Source of the DNA: Oceanospirillaceae bacterium
GTDB taxonomy: Bacteria; Pseudomonadota; Gammaproteobacteria; Pseudomonadales; Balneatricaceae
Direction of reading: 5' to 3'
DNA: 58,965 nucleotides
Assembly: GCA_024640955.1 (NCBI GenBank)
Contig: JAHEDZ010000005.1
Coordinates: forward strand, 40,506-99,470
Shown: positions 28,522 to 38,473 of the stretch, in pieces
Position numbering within the stretch: position 1 is the first letter of the stretch
Layout of the letters: the number at the start of each line of letters is the position of its first letter
The notes under the pieces: model-generated
Seen by the model: the letters and a program-made list of their open reading frames with translations, nothing else
The model's database searches: none
Told to the model about the DNA's origin: nothing
Made by a program: the position numbers and the translations under genes

Positions 28522-29027
28522 TCAAGAACTCCGTTGAGCCTTTGCGAGCCGTTATAGTTGATAGCGTTCCCGTGCAAACGCACGCACTACGAATTGAAAG
28601 GTCTCAAATTGGTCGGAGTCAGCACCTCGCATGCCGTATATGACGAAATTGGGCAGCTCCCCGAGTCGTTAGTCAGTAAAGTATAGTAGTTGCCGACTCA
28701 AACTACATAATCGCTCGCGAATTCGCTCTTTTTAGGGGTTACTGGCCCACTTGTATCTAGACTAACAGGAGCTAGAGTTGTGAGTGAAGATTGGAAATTG
28801 AAGTACGAGGCTGAAGTGTAAGCAGACATGTTGACGGTATAAATGCTGTTTAACCTGCGCTTGAAGCTATTTAAAGCTGAAGAAGCGTTCAAATGCTATG
28901 GAAATAGAAATTGAGCGTTGAATGGAGCTGTTAAAACCATGAAAAATAGCCTAAAACTTCTACCTTTGACTGTTTCATAAAATTAATGAACCACTTTAAG
29001 GTAGGACTCACTGAGGAATCATAAGAA
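28522..29027. other. 506-base AT-rich gap with no intact gene
   Basis: Only the promoter of the hybrid kinase (left part, minus strand) and of the HIT gene (right end) are expected here. The right half holds an interrupted reading frame listed separately. A 64-codon minus-strand frame (28698-28892) lies opposite it and has neither family features nor a convincing ribosome site. Confidence 0.4.
28780..28980 (+). pseudogene. Possible remnant of the N-terminus of a signalling protein
   Basis: AGGAG lies 7-8 bases before GTG 28780, which opens MSEDWKLKYEAEV and then meets TAA at 28819. The same frame continues for 67 codons with only two more internal stops (28840, 28912), ending at TAA 28980. 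MSEDWKxKY followed by an amphipathic helix is how some diguanylate cyclases (RWKEKY... LDLLRRGLVRxxLAAEG) begin; here LFNLRLKLFKAEEAF would match the second part. This is a weak likeness judged by eye. It may equally be non-coding. Confidence 0.25.
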
Positions 29028-29471
29028 ATGGATGAATTAGAACTCGATTTTCAGCTCGATCCACAATTGGCTGTTGATTCAGTCCACGTTGGAGATTTTC
29101 CGCTCTCCAGAGTGCTGTTAATGAACGACTCCAACTACCCTTGGTTTATTCTTGTGCCGCGCCGTGCAGGTGTGACTGAGATCTACCATCTAGGCGAGAA
29201 AGATCGCCATCAATTGATGCGAGAGTCGTCTGCTCTGGCAGAGAATCTAGCTGATATCTTTGCCGCGCGTAAAATGAATGTGGCCAACCTTGGTAACATG
29301 GTTGCTCAGCTGCACGTCCACGTTATCGTACGCAAAGAGTCTGACGCCGCTTGGCCAGGGCCAGTTTGGGGCAAAGCGCCGGCTAAACCCTACAGTGACG
29401 ATGAGCTCAAGCGCATAGAGTCGCGCCTCGATACCCTTCTGGAGGGAGAGCTCGCCTTCACGCCTGCCTAG
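29028..29471 (+). CDS. HIT domain protein
   Basis: Nucleotide-binding hydrolase or transferase of the histidine triad family. 147 residues. PWFILVPRRAGVTEIYHL and NLGNMVAQLHVHVIVRKESD are diagnostic. The triad H-x-H-x-H appears as Q-L-H-V-H-V, so the first His is Gln; this variant is usual in the Pseudomonas-type group with the following DAAWPGPVWG. The substrate is not known. GAGGA is about 10 bases upstream of ATG 29028. It precedes aspS by 163 bases. Confidence 0.88.
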   Translation: MDELELDFQLDPQLAVDSVHVGDFPLSRVLLMNDSNYPWFILVPRRAGVTEIYHLGEKDRHQLMRESSALAENLADIFAARKMNVANLGNMVAQLHVHVIVRKESDAAWPGPVWGKAPAKPYSDDELKRIESRLDTLLEGELAFTPA

Positions 29472-29510
29472 CCCCCGTCTTATCTTTTTCTTATCCCCTC
29501 CTTATCAGAT

Positions 29511-29530
29511 CAGGCCCGAATTTGGGCCTG
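29511..29530 (+). terminator. Hairpin downstream of the HIT gene
   Basis: CAGGCCC - GAATTT - GGGCCTG forms a perfect 7-bp stem 40 bases after the HIT stop. No T-run follows, so termination may be partial. It directly abuts the likely aspS promoter. Confidence 0.4.
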
Positions 29531-29556
29531 TCAGAGCGGCATAATTCAGGTATACT
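29528..29556 (+). promoter_or_regulatory. Likely sigma-70 promoter of aspS
   Basis: CTGTCA (29528-29533) and TATACT (29551-29556) are separated by 17 bases, four and five matches to the -35 and -10 consensus. A leader of about 70 bases follows and carries a 7-bp hairpin CGAGCGC-TTTAGT-GCGCTCG at 29591-29610, then AGGA before the aspS ATG. Confidence 0.5.
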
Positions 29557-29634
29557 TTGCGCCTTAATTTTTTAGCACGATTTTTGGGCACGAGCGCTTT
29601 AGTGCGCTCGGCGAAAGTACAGGATTAGCAAACT

Positions 29635-31398
29635 ATGCGCAGCCACTATTGCGGCGACCTTCGCGAAGAACACATTGGACAAGAGATTACCCTTACGGGT
29701 TGGGTGCACCGTCGCCGTGACCACGGTGGCGTTATTTTCCTCGATCTGCGTGATCGTGAGGGTATCGCGCAGGTGGTATTTGACCCCGACCGTGAAGCGA
29801 GCTTCGCGCTGGCTGATAGCTGCCGTAACGAGTTTGTCGTAAAGGTAAACGGCCTAGTACGTGCTCGTCCTGAGGGAACGACTAACGCTGATATGGGTAC
29901 AGGTGCGATTGAGGTTCTCGGTAAAGAGATGGAGATCCTCAATAAAGCTGAGACACCTCCGTTCCAGCTCGATGAGCACCAGCAGGTGGGTGAAGATGTG
30001 CGTCTGCGCCATCGTTACGTTGACCTACGTCGTCCTGAGATCCAGGAGAAACTGCGTTTTCGCTCTAAAGTTACTCACCAGGTTCGTGCTTACCTCGAGA
30101 ACGAAGGTTTCCTCGATATCGAGACACCGATTCTGACTCGAGCTACTCCAGAGGGTGCACGTGACTACCTTGTTCCTAGCCGCACGCATGAAGGCAACTT
30201 CTTTGCGCTGCCGCAGTCTCCTCAGCTGTTCAAACAGCTGCTGATGGTCTCTGGTTTTGATCGCTACTACCAGATCGCTAAGTGTTTCCGCGACGAAGAC
30301 CTTCGTGCTGACCGTCAGCCAGAGTTTACGCAAATTGATATCGAGACGTCGTTCTGTGACGAGGCCGAGATCATGGGCATCACCGAGCGCATGATTCGCG
30401 GTCTGTTCCAGGATCAGTTGGGTGTGGATCTGGGTGAGTTCCCGCACATGCCTTACTCTCAAGCGATGTCTCGTTACGGTTCAGACAAGCCTGACCTGCG
30501 TATTCCAATGGAGCTGGTTGATGTGGCTGATCTCGTTGCCGGCGTCGATTTCAAAGTATTCTCTGGCCCTGCAACAGACCCTAAAGGTCGTGTCGCAGCG
30601 CTCAAAGTACCAGGTGGTTCGGAGCTGACCCGTAAACAGATCGATGACTACACTAAGTACGTCTCGATCTTCGGTGCTAAAGGTTTGGCGTGGATTAAGG
30701 TTAACGATCTGGCGGCTGGTGCAGAGGGGCTCCAGTCTCCAATCGTTAAGTTCCTCGGGGAAGATGTTGCCGTTGCTATAATGCAGCGCCTAGGTGCGCA
30801 GAATGGCGACCTAGTCTTCTTTGGTGCAGACAAAGAGAAGATTGTAAACGAAGCTCTGGGTGCGCTGCGTATTAAAGTGGGTGAAGATCTGAATATGCTC
30901 GAGCGTGAGTGGGCGCCCCTGTGGGTTGTCGACTTCCCAATGTTCGAAGAGAACTCGGACGGTAGTCTGACTGCTCTGCACCACCCGTTCACGGCGCCAA
31001 GCTGTACACCTGCCGAGCTGCTGGAGCAGCCAGAGGGTAAACTGTCTCGCGCTTACGATATGGTGCTGAACGGCACTGAGCTGGGCGGTGGTTCGGTGCG
31101 TATTCACGACCAGGAGATGCAGAAAGCGGTATTTAAAGTGCTCGGTATCTCTGATGAAGAGGCAGAAAAGAAGTTCGGCTTCCTGCTGAATGCTCTGAAG
31201 TACGGTGCGCCACCGCACGGTGGTTTGGCCTTCGGTCTTGATCGTCTGATCATGTTGATGACTGACTCTAGCTCAATCCGTGAAGTGATCGCCTTCCCAA
31301 AAACTCAGAGTGCAGCTTGTCCGATGACGGACGCGCCGGGAGAGGTGAGCGCAGCTCAGCTACGCGAGCTAAACATCAAACTGCGCAAGACGCCTTAA
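29635..31398 (+). CDS. aspS: Aspartyl-tRNA synthetase
   Basis: Class IIb synthetase charging tRNA(Asp). 587 residues (E. coli 590). The OB-fold anticodon domain comes first ([20 protein letters not shown]). Motif 2 is in [20 protein letters not shown]. The bacterial GAD insertion domain lies at about 285-420. Motif 3 is [22 protein letters not shown] is the flexible catalytic loop. Whether it is discriminating or not for tRNA(Asn) cannot be judged from the window. It has its own promoter and an intrinsic terminator. ruvCAB follows as in Pseudomonas, but without the yebC/pmpR gene usually found between. Confidence 0.97.
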   Translation: MRSHYCGDLREEHIGQEITLTGWVHRRRDHGGVIFLDLRDREGIAQVVFDPDREASFALADSCRNEFVVKVNGLVRARPEGTTNADMGTGAIEVLGKEMEILNKAETPPFQLDEHQQVGEDVRLRHRYVDLRRPEIQEKLRFRSKVTHQVRAYLENEGFLDIETPILTRATPEGARDYLVPSRTHEGNFFALPQSPQLFKQLLMVSGFDRYYQIAKCFRDEDLRADRQPEFTQIDIETSFCDEAEIMGITERMIRGLFQDQLGVDLGEFPHMPYSQAMSRYGSDKPDLRIPMELVDVADLVAGVDFKVFSGPATDPKGRVAALKVPGGSELTRKQIDDYTKYVSIFGAKGLAWIKVNDLAAGAEGLQSPIVKFLGEDVAVAIMQRLGAQNGDLVFFGADKEKIVNEALGALRIKVGEDLNMLEREWAPLWVVDFPMFEENSDGSLTALHHPFTAPSCTPAELLEQPEGKLSRAYDMVLNGTELGGGSVRIHDQEMQKAVFKVLGISDEEAEKKFGFLLNALKYGAPPHGGLAFGLDRLIMLMTDSSSIREVIAFPKTQSAACPMTDAPGEVSAAQLRELNIKLRKTP

Positions 31399-31441
31399 TG
31401 GCGTTATAAGATCGCAGGGCTATCAGTGGATAGCAACGTGT

Positions 31442-31465
31442 AAAAAGGGGCATTCGCCCCTTTTT
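31442..31465 (+). terminator. Intrinsic terminator of aspS
   Basis: AAAAAGGGGC - ATTC - GCCCCTTTTT is a 10-bp perfect stem with a following T, 43 bases after the aspS stop. Confidence 0.9.
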
Positions 31466-31592
31466 TGTCTCTTTCTGCTTGTCTTGCCTTTCAGTTTTTT
31501 GCGTCTATCGAAAGTGCAGGGGGCTGACAATCGGCATATTTCATAAGATGATCGCGTAGACGTAACATTTAACATTAGGATCTGGAGCAACC

Positions 31593-32039
31593 ATGAGTAC
31601 GGTCAATCACCTCTTCCATCTTGCTTTTCCCGTGACCGACCTTGAAGCGGCACGCAACTTTTATATCGATATCCTAGGCTGCAAAACCGGTCGAGAGTCC
31701 GATAAATGGATCGATTTCGATTTCTGGGGGCACCAGGTGGTCGCTCATCTGGTGTCGCCTGAGGATCACCCTGCGGCAGCAACCAATGGTGTCGATGGTA
31801 GGGCGATCCCAGCGATGCACTTTGGCCCTATACTCGCCTGGGATGAGTTTGAAGCGCTGCAAGCGAAATTGGAGTCGGAGAATGTCGATTTTGTAGTCGA
31901 GCCATATGTACGCTTTGAGAACCGTAAAGGTGAGCAGGCCACAATGTTTATTGCCGACCCAAGTGGCAATCATCTGGAGTTCAAAAGCTTTCGCAACATA
32001 GAGATGTTGTTCGCTAAGGATGACGAGCTTTACCTCTAG
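31593..32039 (+). CDS. VOC (glyoxalase/extradiol dioxygenase fold) family protein
   Basis: 148 residues with the paired beta-alpha-beta-beta-beta modules of the vicinal oxygen chelate fold. LFHLAFPVTDLEAARNFY gives the first metal His (H10), DFWGHQVVAHLV follows, MHFGPILAWDEFEAL gives the second, and FIADPSGNHLEFKSF the Glu ligand. It resembles the COG3565 group of predicted dioxygenases. The substrate is unknown. It occupies the place between aspS and ruvC where yebC is usually found. Confidence 0.85.
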   Translation: MSTVNHLFHLAFPVTDLEAARNFYIDILGCKTGRESDKWIDFDFWGHQVVAHLVSPEDHPAAATNGVDGRAIPAMHFGPILAWDEFEALQAKLESENVDFVVEPYVRFENRKGEQATMFIADPSGNHLEFKSFRNIEMLFAKDDELYL

Positions 32040-32156
32040 GGTCTCTATTCGCTACTAATTAGAATCCGTCGAAAGCTCACCCGGCGTTGGGGTCGCTGCC
32101 TAAGGCTGTTATCATGCAGTCAAACGAGTAGGCTCCGTTGGGCGAATGAGGCGCAG

Positions 32157-32678
32157 ATGCTGATATTAGGAATCGATCCAGGTTCGCGAATTACGGGTTA
32201 TGGTGTCATAAACGCGCTGGGTAACCAGGTGGAGTATGTCGCTAGTGGCTGTATTCGAATAGCTGATGCCAGCTTGCCGGATAAACTCAATCAGGTCTTT
32301 CAGGGCATCGGCCAGATCGTCGAGCAGTATCAACCGCAAGAGGTTGCTATTGAGCAGGTCTTTATGTCACGCAATGCGGATTCGGCGCTTAAGCTCGGAC
32401 AAGCCCGTGGCGTGGCAATTGTGGCGGCCTCTTCTCGCGGCATCGAAGTGCATGAGTATGCAGCACGGTTGGTGAAACAAGCGGTGACCGGTACAGGAGG
32501 GGCAGATAAATCTCAGGTGCAGCAGATGGTTGCGCGCATTTTAAAACTGCCAGGTTTACCCCAGGTTGATGCTGCTGACGGCCTCGCCATCGCTCTCTGT
32601 CATGCGTACACTCGACAGGGGTTGATAGCCACAGCCGGCTCGCGCAAAACGGTGCGCGGTAATCGCTGGCGCCTATAA
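32157..32678 (+). CDS. ruvC: Holliday junction resolvase RuvC
   Basis: Homodimeric endonuclease that cuts Holliday junctions with the RuvAB motor. 173 residues (E. coli 173). Acidic catalytic residues are D7 in [12 protein letters not shown], Glu in [11 protein letters not shown], and Asp residues in [17 protein letters not shown] 32157 has GAGG about 6 bases upstream. First gene of ruvCAB. Confidence 0.97.
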   Translation: MLILGIDPGSRITGYGVINALGNQVEYVASGCIRIADASLPDKLNQVFQGIGQIVEQYQPQEVAIEQVFMSRNADSALKLGQARGVAIVAASSRGIEVHEYAARLVKQAVTGTGGADKSQVQQMVARILKLPGLPQVDAADGLAIALCHAYTRQGLIATAGSRKTVRGNRWRL

Positions 32679-32711
32679 ATTTTTATCGAACAGTTGAAGT
32701 AGGGATCCCGA

Positions 32712-33338
32712 GTGATTGGACGCTTAACCGGTGAGTTGATTGAGAAGTTACCTCCAGGCCTGATGGTTGATGTCTCTGGCGTGGGCTACGAGGTAGAGGC
32801 GTCGATGAACACCTTCTATAAGCTGCCGGAGGTTGGCACCTTTGTCACAATATATACCCACTTTGTTGTGCGTGAAGATGCTCAGCTGCTCTATGGTTTT
32901 GCAGACAAACAAGAGCGTTCACTGTTTCGCCAGTTGATCAAGGTGAATGGGGTTGGCCCCAAGCTAGCGCTGACTATCCTCTCTGGAATTTCGGCAGATG
33001 AATTTGTGCGCTCTGTGCATGCGGAAGATACAGCAGCACTGGTGCGCTTACCCGGTGTCGGTAAAAAGACAGCCGAGCGCTTGATCGTAGAAGTGAAGGA
33101 CAAGCTAGATAAACTTGAGATGCCAACTGCCGTTGAGTTTGAATTGGGGGCGGTTGAGTTGCCAGGTGCCAAAGCGGCTGCCGTTGATAATCGAGCTGAT
33201 GCAGAGACTGCGCTGGTGGCGCTGGGGTACAAACCGCTGCAAGCGACTAAAGCGATAGAGGCGGCTGCAGAGCAGTTGCCGGGCGCATCTACCGAGGATC
33301 TAATTCGTCAGTCGCTCAAAACGATGGTGGCGGGGTAG
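32712..33338 (+). CDS. ruvA: Holliday junction branch migration subunit RuvA
   Basis: Tetrameric protein that binds the Holliday junction and loads RuvB. 208 residues from GTG 32712 with AGGGA 7 bases before. Domain I is an OB fold (MIGRLTGELIEKLPPGLMVD). Domain II has the two helix-hairpin-helix motifs (VNGVGPKLALTIL and LPGVGKKTAERLIVE). Domain III (about 160-208) contacts RuvB (ETALVALGYKPLQATKAI). The gap to ruvB is 4 bases. Confidence 0.97.
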   Translation: MIGRLTGELIEKLPPGLMVDVSGVGYEVEASMNTFYKLPEVGTFVTIYTHFVVREDAQLLYGFADKQERSLFRQLIKVNGVGPKLALTILSGISADEFVRSVHAEDTAALVRLPGVGKKTAERLIVEVKDKLDKLEMPTAVEFELGAVELPGAKAAAVDNRADAETALVALGYKPLQATKAIEAAAEQLPGASTEDLIRQSLKTMVAG

Positions 33339-33342
33339 ATAG

Positions 33343-34359
33343 ATGCAGATCGATGCTGACCGTTTTGTTTCGCCGGTAACTGCCCCTGGAGAAGAGGTTC
33401 AGGATCGTGCCGTACGCCCTAAAACGCTCGCTGATTATGAAGGTCAGCCGCGTGTTCGGGAGCAGATGGAGATCTTTATTCATGCTGCGCGCAAGCGTAA
33501 CGAAGCGCTGGACCATACGCTGATATTCGGACCACCGGGTCTGGGTAAAACGACGCTGGCCAATATTATCGCCAATGAGATGGGTGGGCAGATCAAAACA
33601 ACCTCAGGCCCGGTACTGGAGAAGGCTGGCGATATAGCGGCCATGCTGACTAACCTCGAGCCCGGTGATGTGTTGTTTATCGATGAGATCCATCGTCTCA
33701 GTCCCAACGTGGAGGAGGTTCTTTATCCAGCAATGGAGGACTACCAACTCGATATCATGATTGGTGAAGGTCCTGCTGCTCGATCTATCAAGCTGGAGTT
33801 GCCGCCGTTCACGCTCGTTGGTGCTACGACCAGAGCAGGCCTGTTGACCTCGCCACTGCGGGATCGTTTCGGTATCGTGCAGCGCCTCGAATTCTACTCG
33901 GTTGAAGATCTCAGCCATATCGTCACCCGAACCGCTAACCTTAGCGGCTGTGAAATTGAGTCGGGAGGTGCGCATGAGATTGCGCGCCGCTCGCGGGGTA
34001 CTCCGCGTATCGCCAACCGTCTTCTACGCCGCGCCCGCGATTTTGCTGAAGTCAAAGGGGACGGGCGAATTACCGAGGAGATCGCCGACAGAGCGCTGAA
34101 CATGCTCAATGTCGATCAGCAGGGCTTCGACCACATGGACCGTCGAATGCTTTTAGCCATGCTTGAGAAATTTGGTGGTGGGCCTGTTGGTGTCGATAGT
34201 TTGGCGGCTGCAATCAGCGAAGAGCGTGACACTATTGAGGACGTGCTTGAGCCCTATCTTATTCAGCAAGGCTTTGTAATGCGCACCCCGCGTGGGCGCG
34301 TTTTGACTGATCTCGCCTACCAGTATTTCGGTGTAGATCGTGCTCGCCTAGAGGACTAG
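33343..34359 (+). CDS. ruvB: Holliday junction branch migration ATPase RuvB
   Basis: Hexameric AAA+ motor that drives branch migration. 338 residues. [20 protein letters not shown] precedes Walker A ([13 protein letters not shown]) and Walker B ([10 protein letters not shown]). Sensor 1 is in [10 protein letters not shown], the arginine finger region in [14 protein letters not shown], and sensor 2 in [17 protein letters not shown]. The C-terminal winged helix ([20 protein letters not shown]) binds DNA. Last gene of ruvCAB; a 214-base gap to ybgC follows. Confidence 0.97.
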   Translation: MQIDADRFVSPVTAPGEEVQDRAVRPKTLADYEGQPRVREQMEIFIHAARKRNEALDHTLIFGPPGLGKTTLANIIANEMGGQIKTTSGPVLEKAGDIAAMLTNLEPGDVLFIDEIHRLSPNVEEVLYPAMEDYQLDIMIGEGPAARSIKLELPPFTLVGATTRAGLLTSPLRDRFGIVQRLEFYSVEDLSHIVTRTANLSGCEIESGGAHEIARRSRGTPRIANRLLRRARDFAEVKGDGRITEEIADRALNMLNVDQQGFDHMDRRMLLAMLEKFGGGPVGVDSLAAAISEERDTIEDVLEPYLIQQGFVMRTPRGRVLTDLAYQYFGVDRARLED

Positions 34360-34573
34360 GGGTAGTCGATTGCCGGATCCAAAGCTAATCGAGTCAAGTT
34401 CTTTTGCTTAAATTCCATGTGCTCTGTAGGGGTTTCAGCGTGGATTAATCAGTCGTAGTTAAACTCCCAATTAATTTGAAACAAGTGCCTCATGAACAGC
34501 CGTTTATATCTGGCTCTTGTATAAAAAGCTGGCGCTGTTATTGTGAGCCAAGTTTCTGTTTTTGGGGGAGTCT

Positions 34574-35002
34574 ATGGCCTTTGAATGGCCTTTGCGGGTT
34601 TATATCGAGGACACCGATTTTGGTGGCCTGGTCTACTACGCAAATCACCTCAAATTTATGGAGCGTGCTAGAACCGAGTGTCTGCGAGCGGCAGGTTGGT
34701 CGCAAGCTGAACTGATCAACTCAGGGCTGCTGTTTGTCGTTGGGCAGGTTGATGTGCGGTTTCGTGCACCGGCTCGTTTGGATCAGGAACTTTGCGTGCG
34801 TACGAGTATCCAAGAGGTGAAAGGCGCACGGCTGAAGTTCGCTCAGTCCGTCGATGACTCGCAGACGGCAGAGCAGCTCAGCAGTGGGGCGGTTGAGGTG
34901 ATCTGTGTTGATCCAGTCAACATGAAACCACGACGTTGGCCAACGGAATTGATAGACACCATGCGGGCGAAGGTGCCCCAGGCATGGTCTGAACAGGAGT
35001 AG
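34574..35002 (+). CDS. ybgC: Tol-Pal associated acyl-CoA thioesterase YbgC
   Basis: Hot-dog thioesterase of the 4-hydroxybenzoyl-CoA thioesterase family, active on short or long acyl-CoA in other species. About 142 residues from ATG 34574, preceded by GGGGGAG (34564-34570); a TTG at 34562 in frame would put the ribosome site inside the gene. The active-site Asp is in VYIEDTDFGGLVYYAN, with FMERARTECLRAAG next and CVDPVNMKPRRWP near the end. It heads the tol cluster as in E. coli, with the tolQ start four bases after its stop. Confidence 0.93.
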   Translation: MAFEWPLRVYIEDTDFGGLVYYANHLKFMERARTECLRAAGWSQAELINSGLLFVVGQVDVRFRAPARLDQELCVRTSIQEVKGARLKFAQSVDDSQTAEQLSSGAVEVICVDPVNMKPRRWPTELIDTMRAKVPQAWSEQE

Positions 35003-35005
35003 TTT

Positions 35006-35686
35006 GTGGACGATAAGATGTCGATATGGAGTTTGGTGCTGGAAGCGAGTTTTATCGTTCAGCTGGTGATGCTTTCACTGATGGCCGCCTCCTTTCTCTC
35101 CTGGGTGATGATTTTTCAGCGCCGCGCGGCGCTTAGCAAAGCTAAGAAAGCCTTCAAAGCCTTTGAGGATCGCTTCTGGTCGGGCGTGGATCTCGGTCAG
35201 CTCTACCGTGAGTCTACCGCCAATCCCAATCTTGAAAGTGGCGCAGAGAACCTCTTTCGTGCTGGTCTCAAGGAGTTTACTCGGCTTACGCAGCATGGTA
35301 CCGCTGACCCAGAAGTGGTGATGAACGGTGTTCAACGGGCGATGCGGGTGGCGATGTCGCGAGAAGAGGAGCGGCTTGAACGCCATCTGCCGTTTCTGGC
35401 GACGGTGGGCTCAACAAGCCCTTATGTCGGTCTGTTCGGGACGGTGTGGGGGATCATGAACGCTTTTCGCGGCCTGGCGAATGTGCAGCAGGCGACCCTG
35501 GCATCGGTTGCGCCAGGTATCGCCGAGGCTCTGGTTGCAACAGCAATCGGTCTGTTTGCTGCAATTCCCGCCGTAGTGGCCTACAACCGCTTCTCAGCCC
35601 AGGCTGACGGCCTGCTGGCGAGCTACGAGACCTTCGCAGACGAGTTCTCAAGCATCCTCTACCGTCGCGTGCATGCGAACGGTTAA
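35006..35686 (+). CDS. tolQ: Tol system proton channel subunit TolQ
   Basis: Inner-membrane protein that forms the proton-driven motor with TolR and energises TolA. 226 residues from GTG 35006, with GGAG 7 bases before. Three membrane segments: about 10-35, 130-155 and 165-190. PFLATVGSTSPYVGLFGTVW and APGIAEALVATAIGLFAAIP are the pore-lining regions shared with ExbB and MotA. Confidence 0.96.
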   Translation: MDDKMSIWSLVLEASFIVQLVMLSLMAASFLSWVMIFQRRAALSKAKKAFKAFEDRFWSGVDLGQLYRESTANPNLESGAENLFRAGLKEFTRLTQHGTADPEVVMNGVQRAMRVAMSREEERLERHLPFLATVGSTSPYVGLFGTVWGIMNAFRGLANVQQATLASVAPGIAEALVATAIGLFAAIPAVVAYNRFSAQADGLLASYETFADEFSSILYRRVHANG

Positions 35687-35698
35687 TTAGAGGTTGGC

Positions 35699-36115
35699 AT
35701 GATTAGACGAGCGCGCTCTAAGCGCAAACTGAACGCCGAGATCAACGTTGTTCCCTACATAGATGTCACACTGGTGTTGCTGATCATCTTTATGGTGACA
35801 GCACCGATGCTGACTCAGGGTGTTGACGTTGAACTACCTAAAGCGGCGGCTGAACCGGTAGAAACGGAAGATAATGAGCCGCTGATTGTTAGTGTGGATG
35901 CGGACGGACAGTATTACATCAACCTCGGAGAGGATGAGATGCGACCGCGTACCGCAGATGATATTGCGACAGCTGTGGGTCGTGTCCTGCAGGTAAATCA
36001 GGGTAAATTGCTACTGGTGCGCGGTGATCGCGATGCCAGCTATGAGCAGGTAGTGCAGTTAATGGTGCTGTTGCAGGGAGTCGGTGCCGAGCGCGTCGGG
36101 CTGGTGACGGAGTAG
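35699..36115 (+). CDS. tolR: Tol system protein TolR
   Basis: Single-pass partner of TolQ, 138 residues. NVVPYIDVTLVLLIIFMVTAPML holds the essential membrane Asp (in PYIDVTLVLL). The periplasmic domain follows (TQGVDVELPKAAAEP to LLQGVGAERVGLVTE) and binds peptidoglycan in the activated state in other species. It lies 12 bases after tolQ and 3 before tolA. Confidence 0.95.
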   Translation: MIRRARSKRKLNAEINVVPYIDVTLVLLIIFMVTAPMLTQGVDVELPKAAAEPVETEDNEPLIVSVDADGQYYINLGEDEMRPRTADDIATAVGRVLQVNQGKLLLVRGDRDASYEQVVQLMVLLQGVGAERVGLVTE

Positions 36116-36118
36116 TCT

Positions 36119-37162
36119 GTGCGTTTTGATCAGAGTTACATTTTGCCGGCCGCTTTCGCCACACTAGTCCACTTAGTGGTGCTGGTGGTGATCTCCGGTT
36201 TCTGGATCGGCACCGCAGAGAGTCAAACGGAACGTCCGCGCCATATTCAAGCACAGATGTTCGATTTGACAGCGCTCAGCGATAAGCAGGCTGCGCAGCA
36301 GCAGTCTGAACAGAAACGTAAAGAGGATGAGGCAGCCAAACAGCGCGAAGCTCAACAAAATCAGCAGCGCGAGGCTGAGCAGCGTAAGCGCGAACAGCAA
36401 CAAAAAACTGAGGCTAAGGCTAAGGCTGAGGCTGAGGCTGAGGAGAGAGCCAAGGCGGAAGCGCAAGCCAAGGCCAAGGCTGAGAAAGAAGCCCAGAGCC
36501 TTGTTGAGCAGAAAGCCAAAGCTAAAGCCGAGGCCGAGGCTAAAGCCAAAGATCAGGCAGAGGCAGAAGCTAAGCTGAAAGCGGATGCAAAAGCTAAAGA
36601 GGATGCACGGCTGAAGGCACAGCAGAAGCGTAAAGCTGAAGAGCGAGCGAAAGCGGAAGCCAAGCGTAAAGCCGAAGAGAAAGCGAAGGCTGAGCAGAAG
36701 AGAAAAGCCGAAGCTGAGGCAAAGCGTAAAGCTGAAGAGAAGCGCAAGGCAGAAGCAAAAGCCAAGGCAGAGCGTGAGGCTAAAGCTAAGGCAGAAGCCG
36801 AAGCGAAACGACGAGCAGAGGAGGCAGCTCGGCAGCAGGCTGCCGCAGAGGAGCGCGCCAATCGGGTGGTTGGTGATATCCAAGGCTACATTCAAGGGCT
36901 GTTGCAGCAGGCCTGGCGTATACCCTCCACGGCACGCAACGGTATGAGCGCAGTCGTGGCGATTAATCTCTTCCCGAGCGGTGAGATCGACCAGGCATAT
37001 ATCGAGACGAGTAGTGGCGATCAGGCGTTCGATCGCTCAGCCCTGCAGGCTGTATTCCGCGTAGAACGATTTGAACGGGTCTCTGATGTAGACCCTATAC
37101 TGTTTGAGAGGCGCCTGAGGCGCATACTGGTAACCTTTAGACCAGAGGGATTGAGATGGTGA
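36119..37162 (+). CDS. tolA: Tol system energy-transducing protein TolA
   Basis: Spans the periplasm and links the TolQR motor to TolB/Pal at the outer membrane. 347 residues from GTG 36119. One membrane helix (about 8-29), then a long alanine/lysine/glutamate-rich helix (about 55-245, AKAEAEAK-type repeats), then a globular C-terminal TolA domain (about 250-347, [19 protein letters not shown]). The repeats make long open frames on the opposite strand that are not genes. The stop overlaps the tolB start by 7 bases. Confidence 0.95.
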   Translation: MRFDQSYILPAAFATLVHLVVLVVISGFWIGTAESQTERPRHIQAQMFDLTALSDKQAAQQQSEQKRKEDEAAKQREAQQNQQREAEQRKREQQQKTEAKAKAEAEAEERAKAEAQAKAKAEKEAQSLVEQKAKAKAEAEAKAKDQAEAEAKLKADAKAKEDARLKAQQKRKAEERAKAEAKRKAEEKAKAEQKRKAEAEAKRKAEEKRKAEAKAKAEREAKAKAEAEAKRRAEEAARQQAAAEERANRVVGDIQGYIQGLLQQAWRIPSTARNGMSAVVAINLFPSGEIDQAYIETSSGDQAFDRSALQAVFRVERFERVSDVDPILFERRLRRILVTFRPEGLRW

Positions 37163-38466
37163 TTTTGCGAGTTTTGAAAGCGTGCATGCTGCTGGCGGTT
37201 ATGATGCCGCTGGTTGTCAAAGCGGAGCTGGTGGTCGAGGTGACTCAGGGTGTCTCTGAGCCGACACCGGTTGCTGTTGTACCTTTTAAATACTCAGGCA
37301 GCGCCGCACTACCCGAGGATGTTGCCCAGATTATAGATAAAGACCTCAGCCGCTCGGGCCTCTTCAGTACCCTGCCGCGTTCGGCGATGTTAGGGCTGCC
37401 CTCAGTTCGCGAGCAGGTGTTCTTCCGAGATTGGCGCATGACTCAGTCTGATTTTCTGGTTATTGGCCGCATTGAGCCGGTAAATGCCAATCGTGTCAGT
37501 ATCACCTATGAGCTCTATGATGTACTCAAAGAGCAAAACTTAATGATCCAGCCGCTGGAGGCGGATATCAGTCAGTTGCGCGACGCAGCGCATTTTATGG
37601 CTGACAAAATATACGAAAAACTGACTGGTAACCGCGGTGCTTTCTCAACTCGCATCGCCTACGTAACAGCGGAACAGTTTGGTAATGAACGCAGTCGCTA
37701 TCGGTTAGAGATGGCTGACTGGGATGGCAACCGTCCACGCATCATTGTTGAGTCACAAGAGCCGATCATGTCACCGAGCTGGTCAGCTGATGGCAAGAAG
37801 GTTGCGTACGTATCGTTCGAATCAGGTCGTCCGGGTATTTATGTGCAGTACTTGGCAAGCGGTAAGCGTGAGCGTATCCAGTCCTTCGCCGGTATTAATG
37901 GCGCGCCAGCCTGGTCACCCGATGGGCGTCAGTTGGCGATGGTGCTGTCTAAAGATGGTAACCCTGAGATATATGTTCTGGATATAACCACCAGTGACCT
38001 CCAGCGTGTGACTAATCACTACGGAATCGATACTGAGCCAAGTTGGGCACCGGATGGGCGCTCAATTGTATTCACCTCAGATCGTGGCGGTTCGCCGCAG
38101 ATCTATCGCCTGGATATTGCTAGCCGCCAGCTGAGTCGTCTCACCTATGAGGGTAACTACAATGCCAAAGCGAGCCTCACCCCTGATGGCCGCTTCTTGG
38201 CCCTGATTCATCGCTCTTCTGGCTCGGGCAACAAATTTGCAGTTGCAGTGTTGGACCTGAAAACTGATCGCTTAGATATCCTGACCGAGACCGGTTTGGA
38301 GGAGTCGCCTACGATTGCTCCAAACGCCAGTGTGGTGCTTTACGCAACGCAAGAAGGCACTCGTGGTGTTCTCTCAGCGGTTTCACTCGACGGTTTTGTG
38401 CGCTTCCGTATGCCACTGCGTCAGGGTGATGTGCGTGAGCCCGCTTGGAGCCCGTTTCTAAATTAA
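37156..38466 (+). CDS. tolB: Tol-Pal system periplasmic protein TolB
   Basis: Periplasmic beta-propeller that shuttles between TolA and Pal during outer-membrane constriction. 436 residues. Signal peptide about 1-23. The N-terminal domain ([20 protein letters not shown]) is followed by propeller blades with [45 protein letters not shown] and [15 protein letters not shown]. Unlike the arrangement in E. coli and Pseudomonas, no pal/oprL or cpoB follows; the next gene is nqrA. A strong hairpin begins 8 bases after the stop. Confidence 0.96.
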   Translation: MVILRVLKACMLLAVMMPLVVKAELVVEVTQGVSEPTPVAVVPFKYSGSAALPEDVAQIIDKDLSRSGLFSTLPRSAMLGLPSVREQVFFRDWRMTQSDFLVIGRIEPVNANRVSITYELYDVLKEQNLMIQPLEADISQLRDAAHFMADKIYEKLTGNRGAFSTRIAYVTAEQFGNERSRYRLEMADWDGNRPRIIVESQEPIMSPSWSADGKKVAYVSFESGRPGIYVQYLASGKRERIQSFAGINGAPAWSPDGRQLAMVLSKDGNPEIYVLDITTSDLQRVTNHYGIDTEPSWAPDGRSIVFTSDRGGSPQIYRLDIASRQLSRLTYEGNYNAKASLTPDGRFLALIHRSSGSGNKFAVAVLDLKTDRLDILTETGLEESPTIAPNASVVLYATQEGTRGVLSAVSLDGFVRFRMPLRQGDVREPAWSPFLN

Positions 38467-38473
38467 TCCCTTC

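Noticed and set aside
28698-28892. 64-codon minus-strand frame in the gap beside the HIT gene
   Set aside because: No family likeness, no good ribosome site, Ser/Thr-rich composition typical of chance frames.
34476-34715. 79-codon frame before ybgC
   Set aside because: It overlaps the start of ybgC in another frame, has a TTG start and a Cys/Trp-rich nonsense sequence.
36400-36830. CRISPR-like or satellite repeat array
   Set aside because: The repetition is coding (TolA helical domain) and irregular; there are no spacers. No CRISPR array was seen anywhere in the window.
36173-36895. 240-codon minus-strand frame opposite tolA
   Set aside because: It is the complement of the AKAE repeats of TolA and gives a meaningless Leu/Phe/Ser-rich protein.
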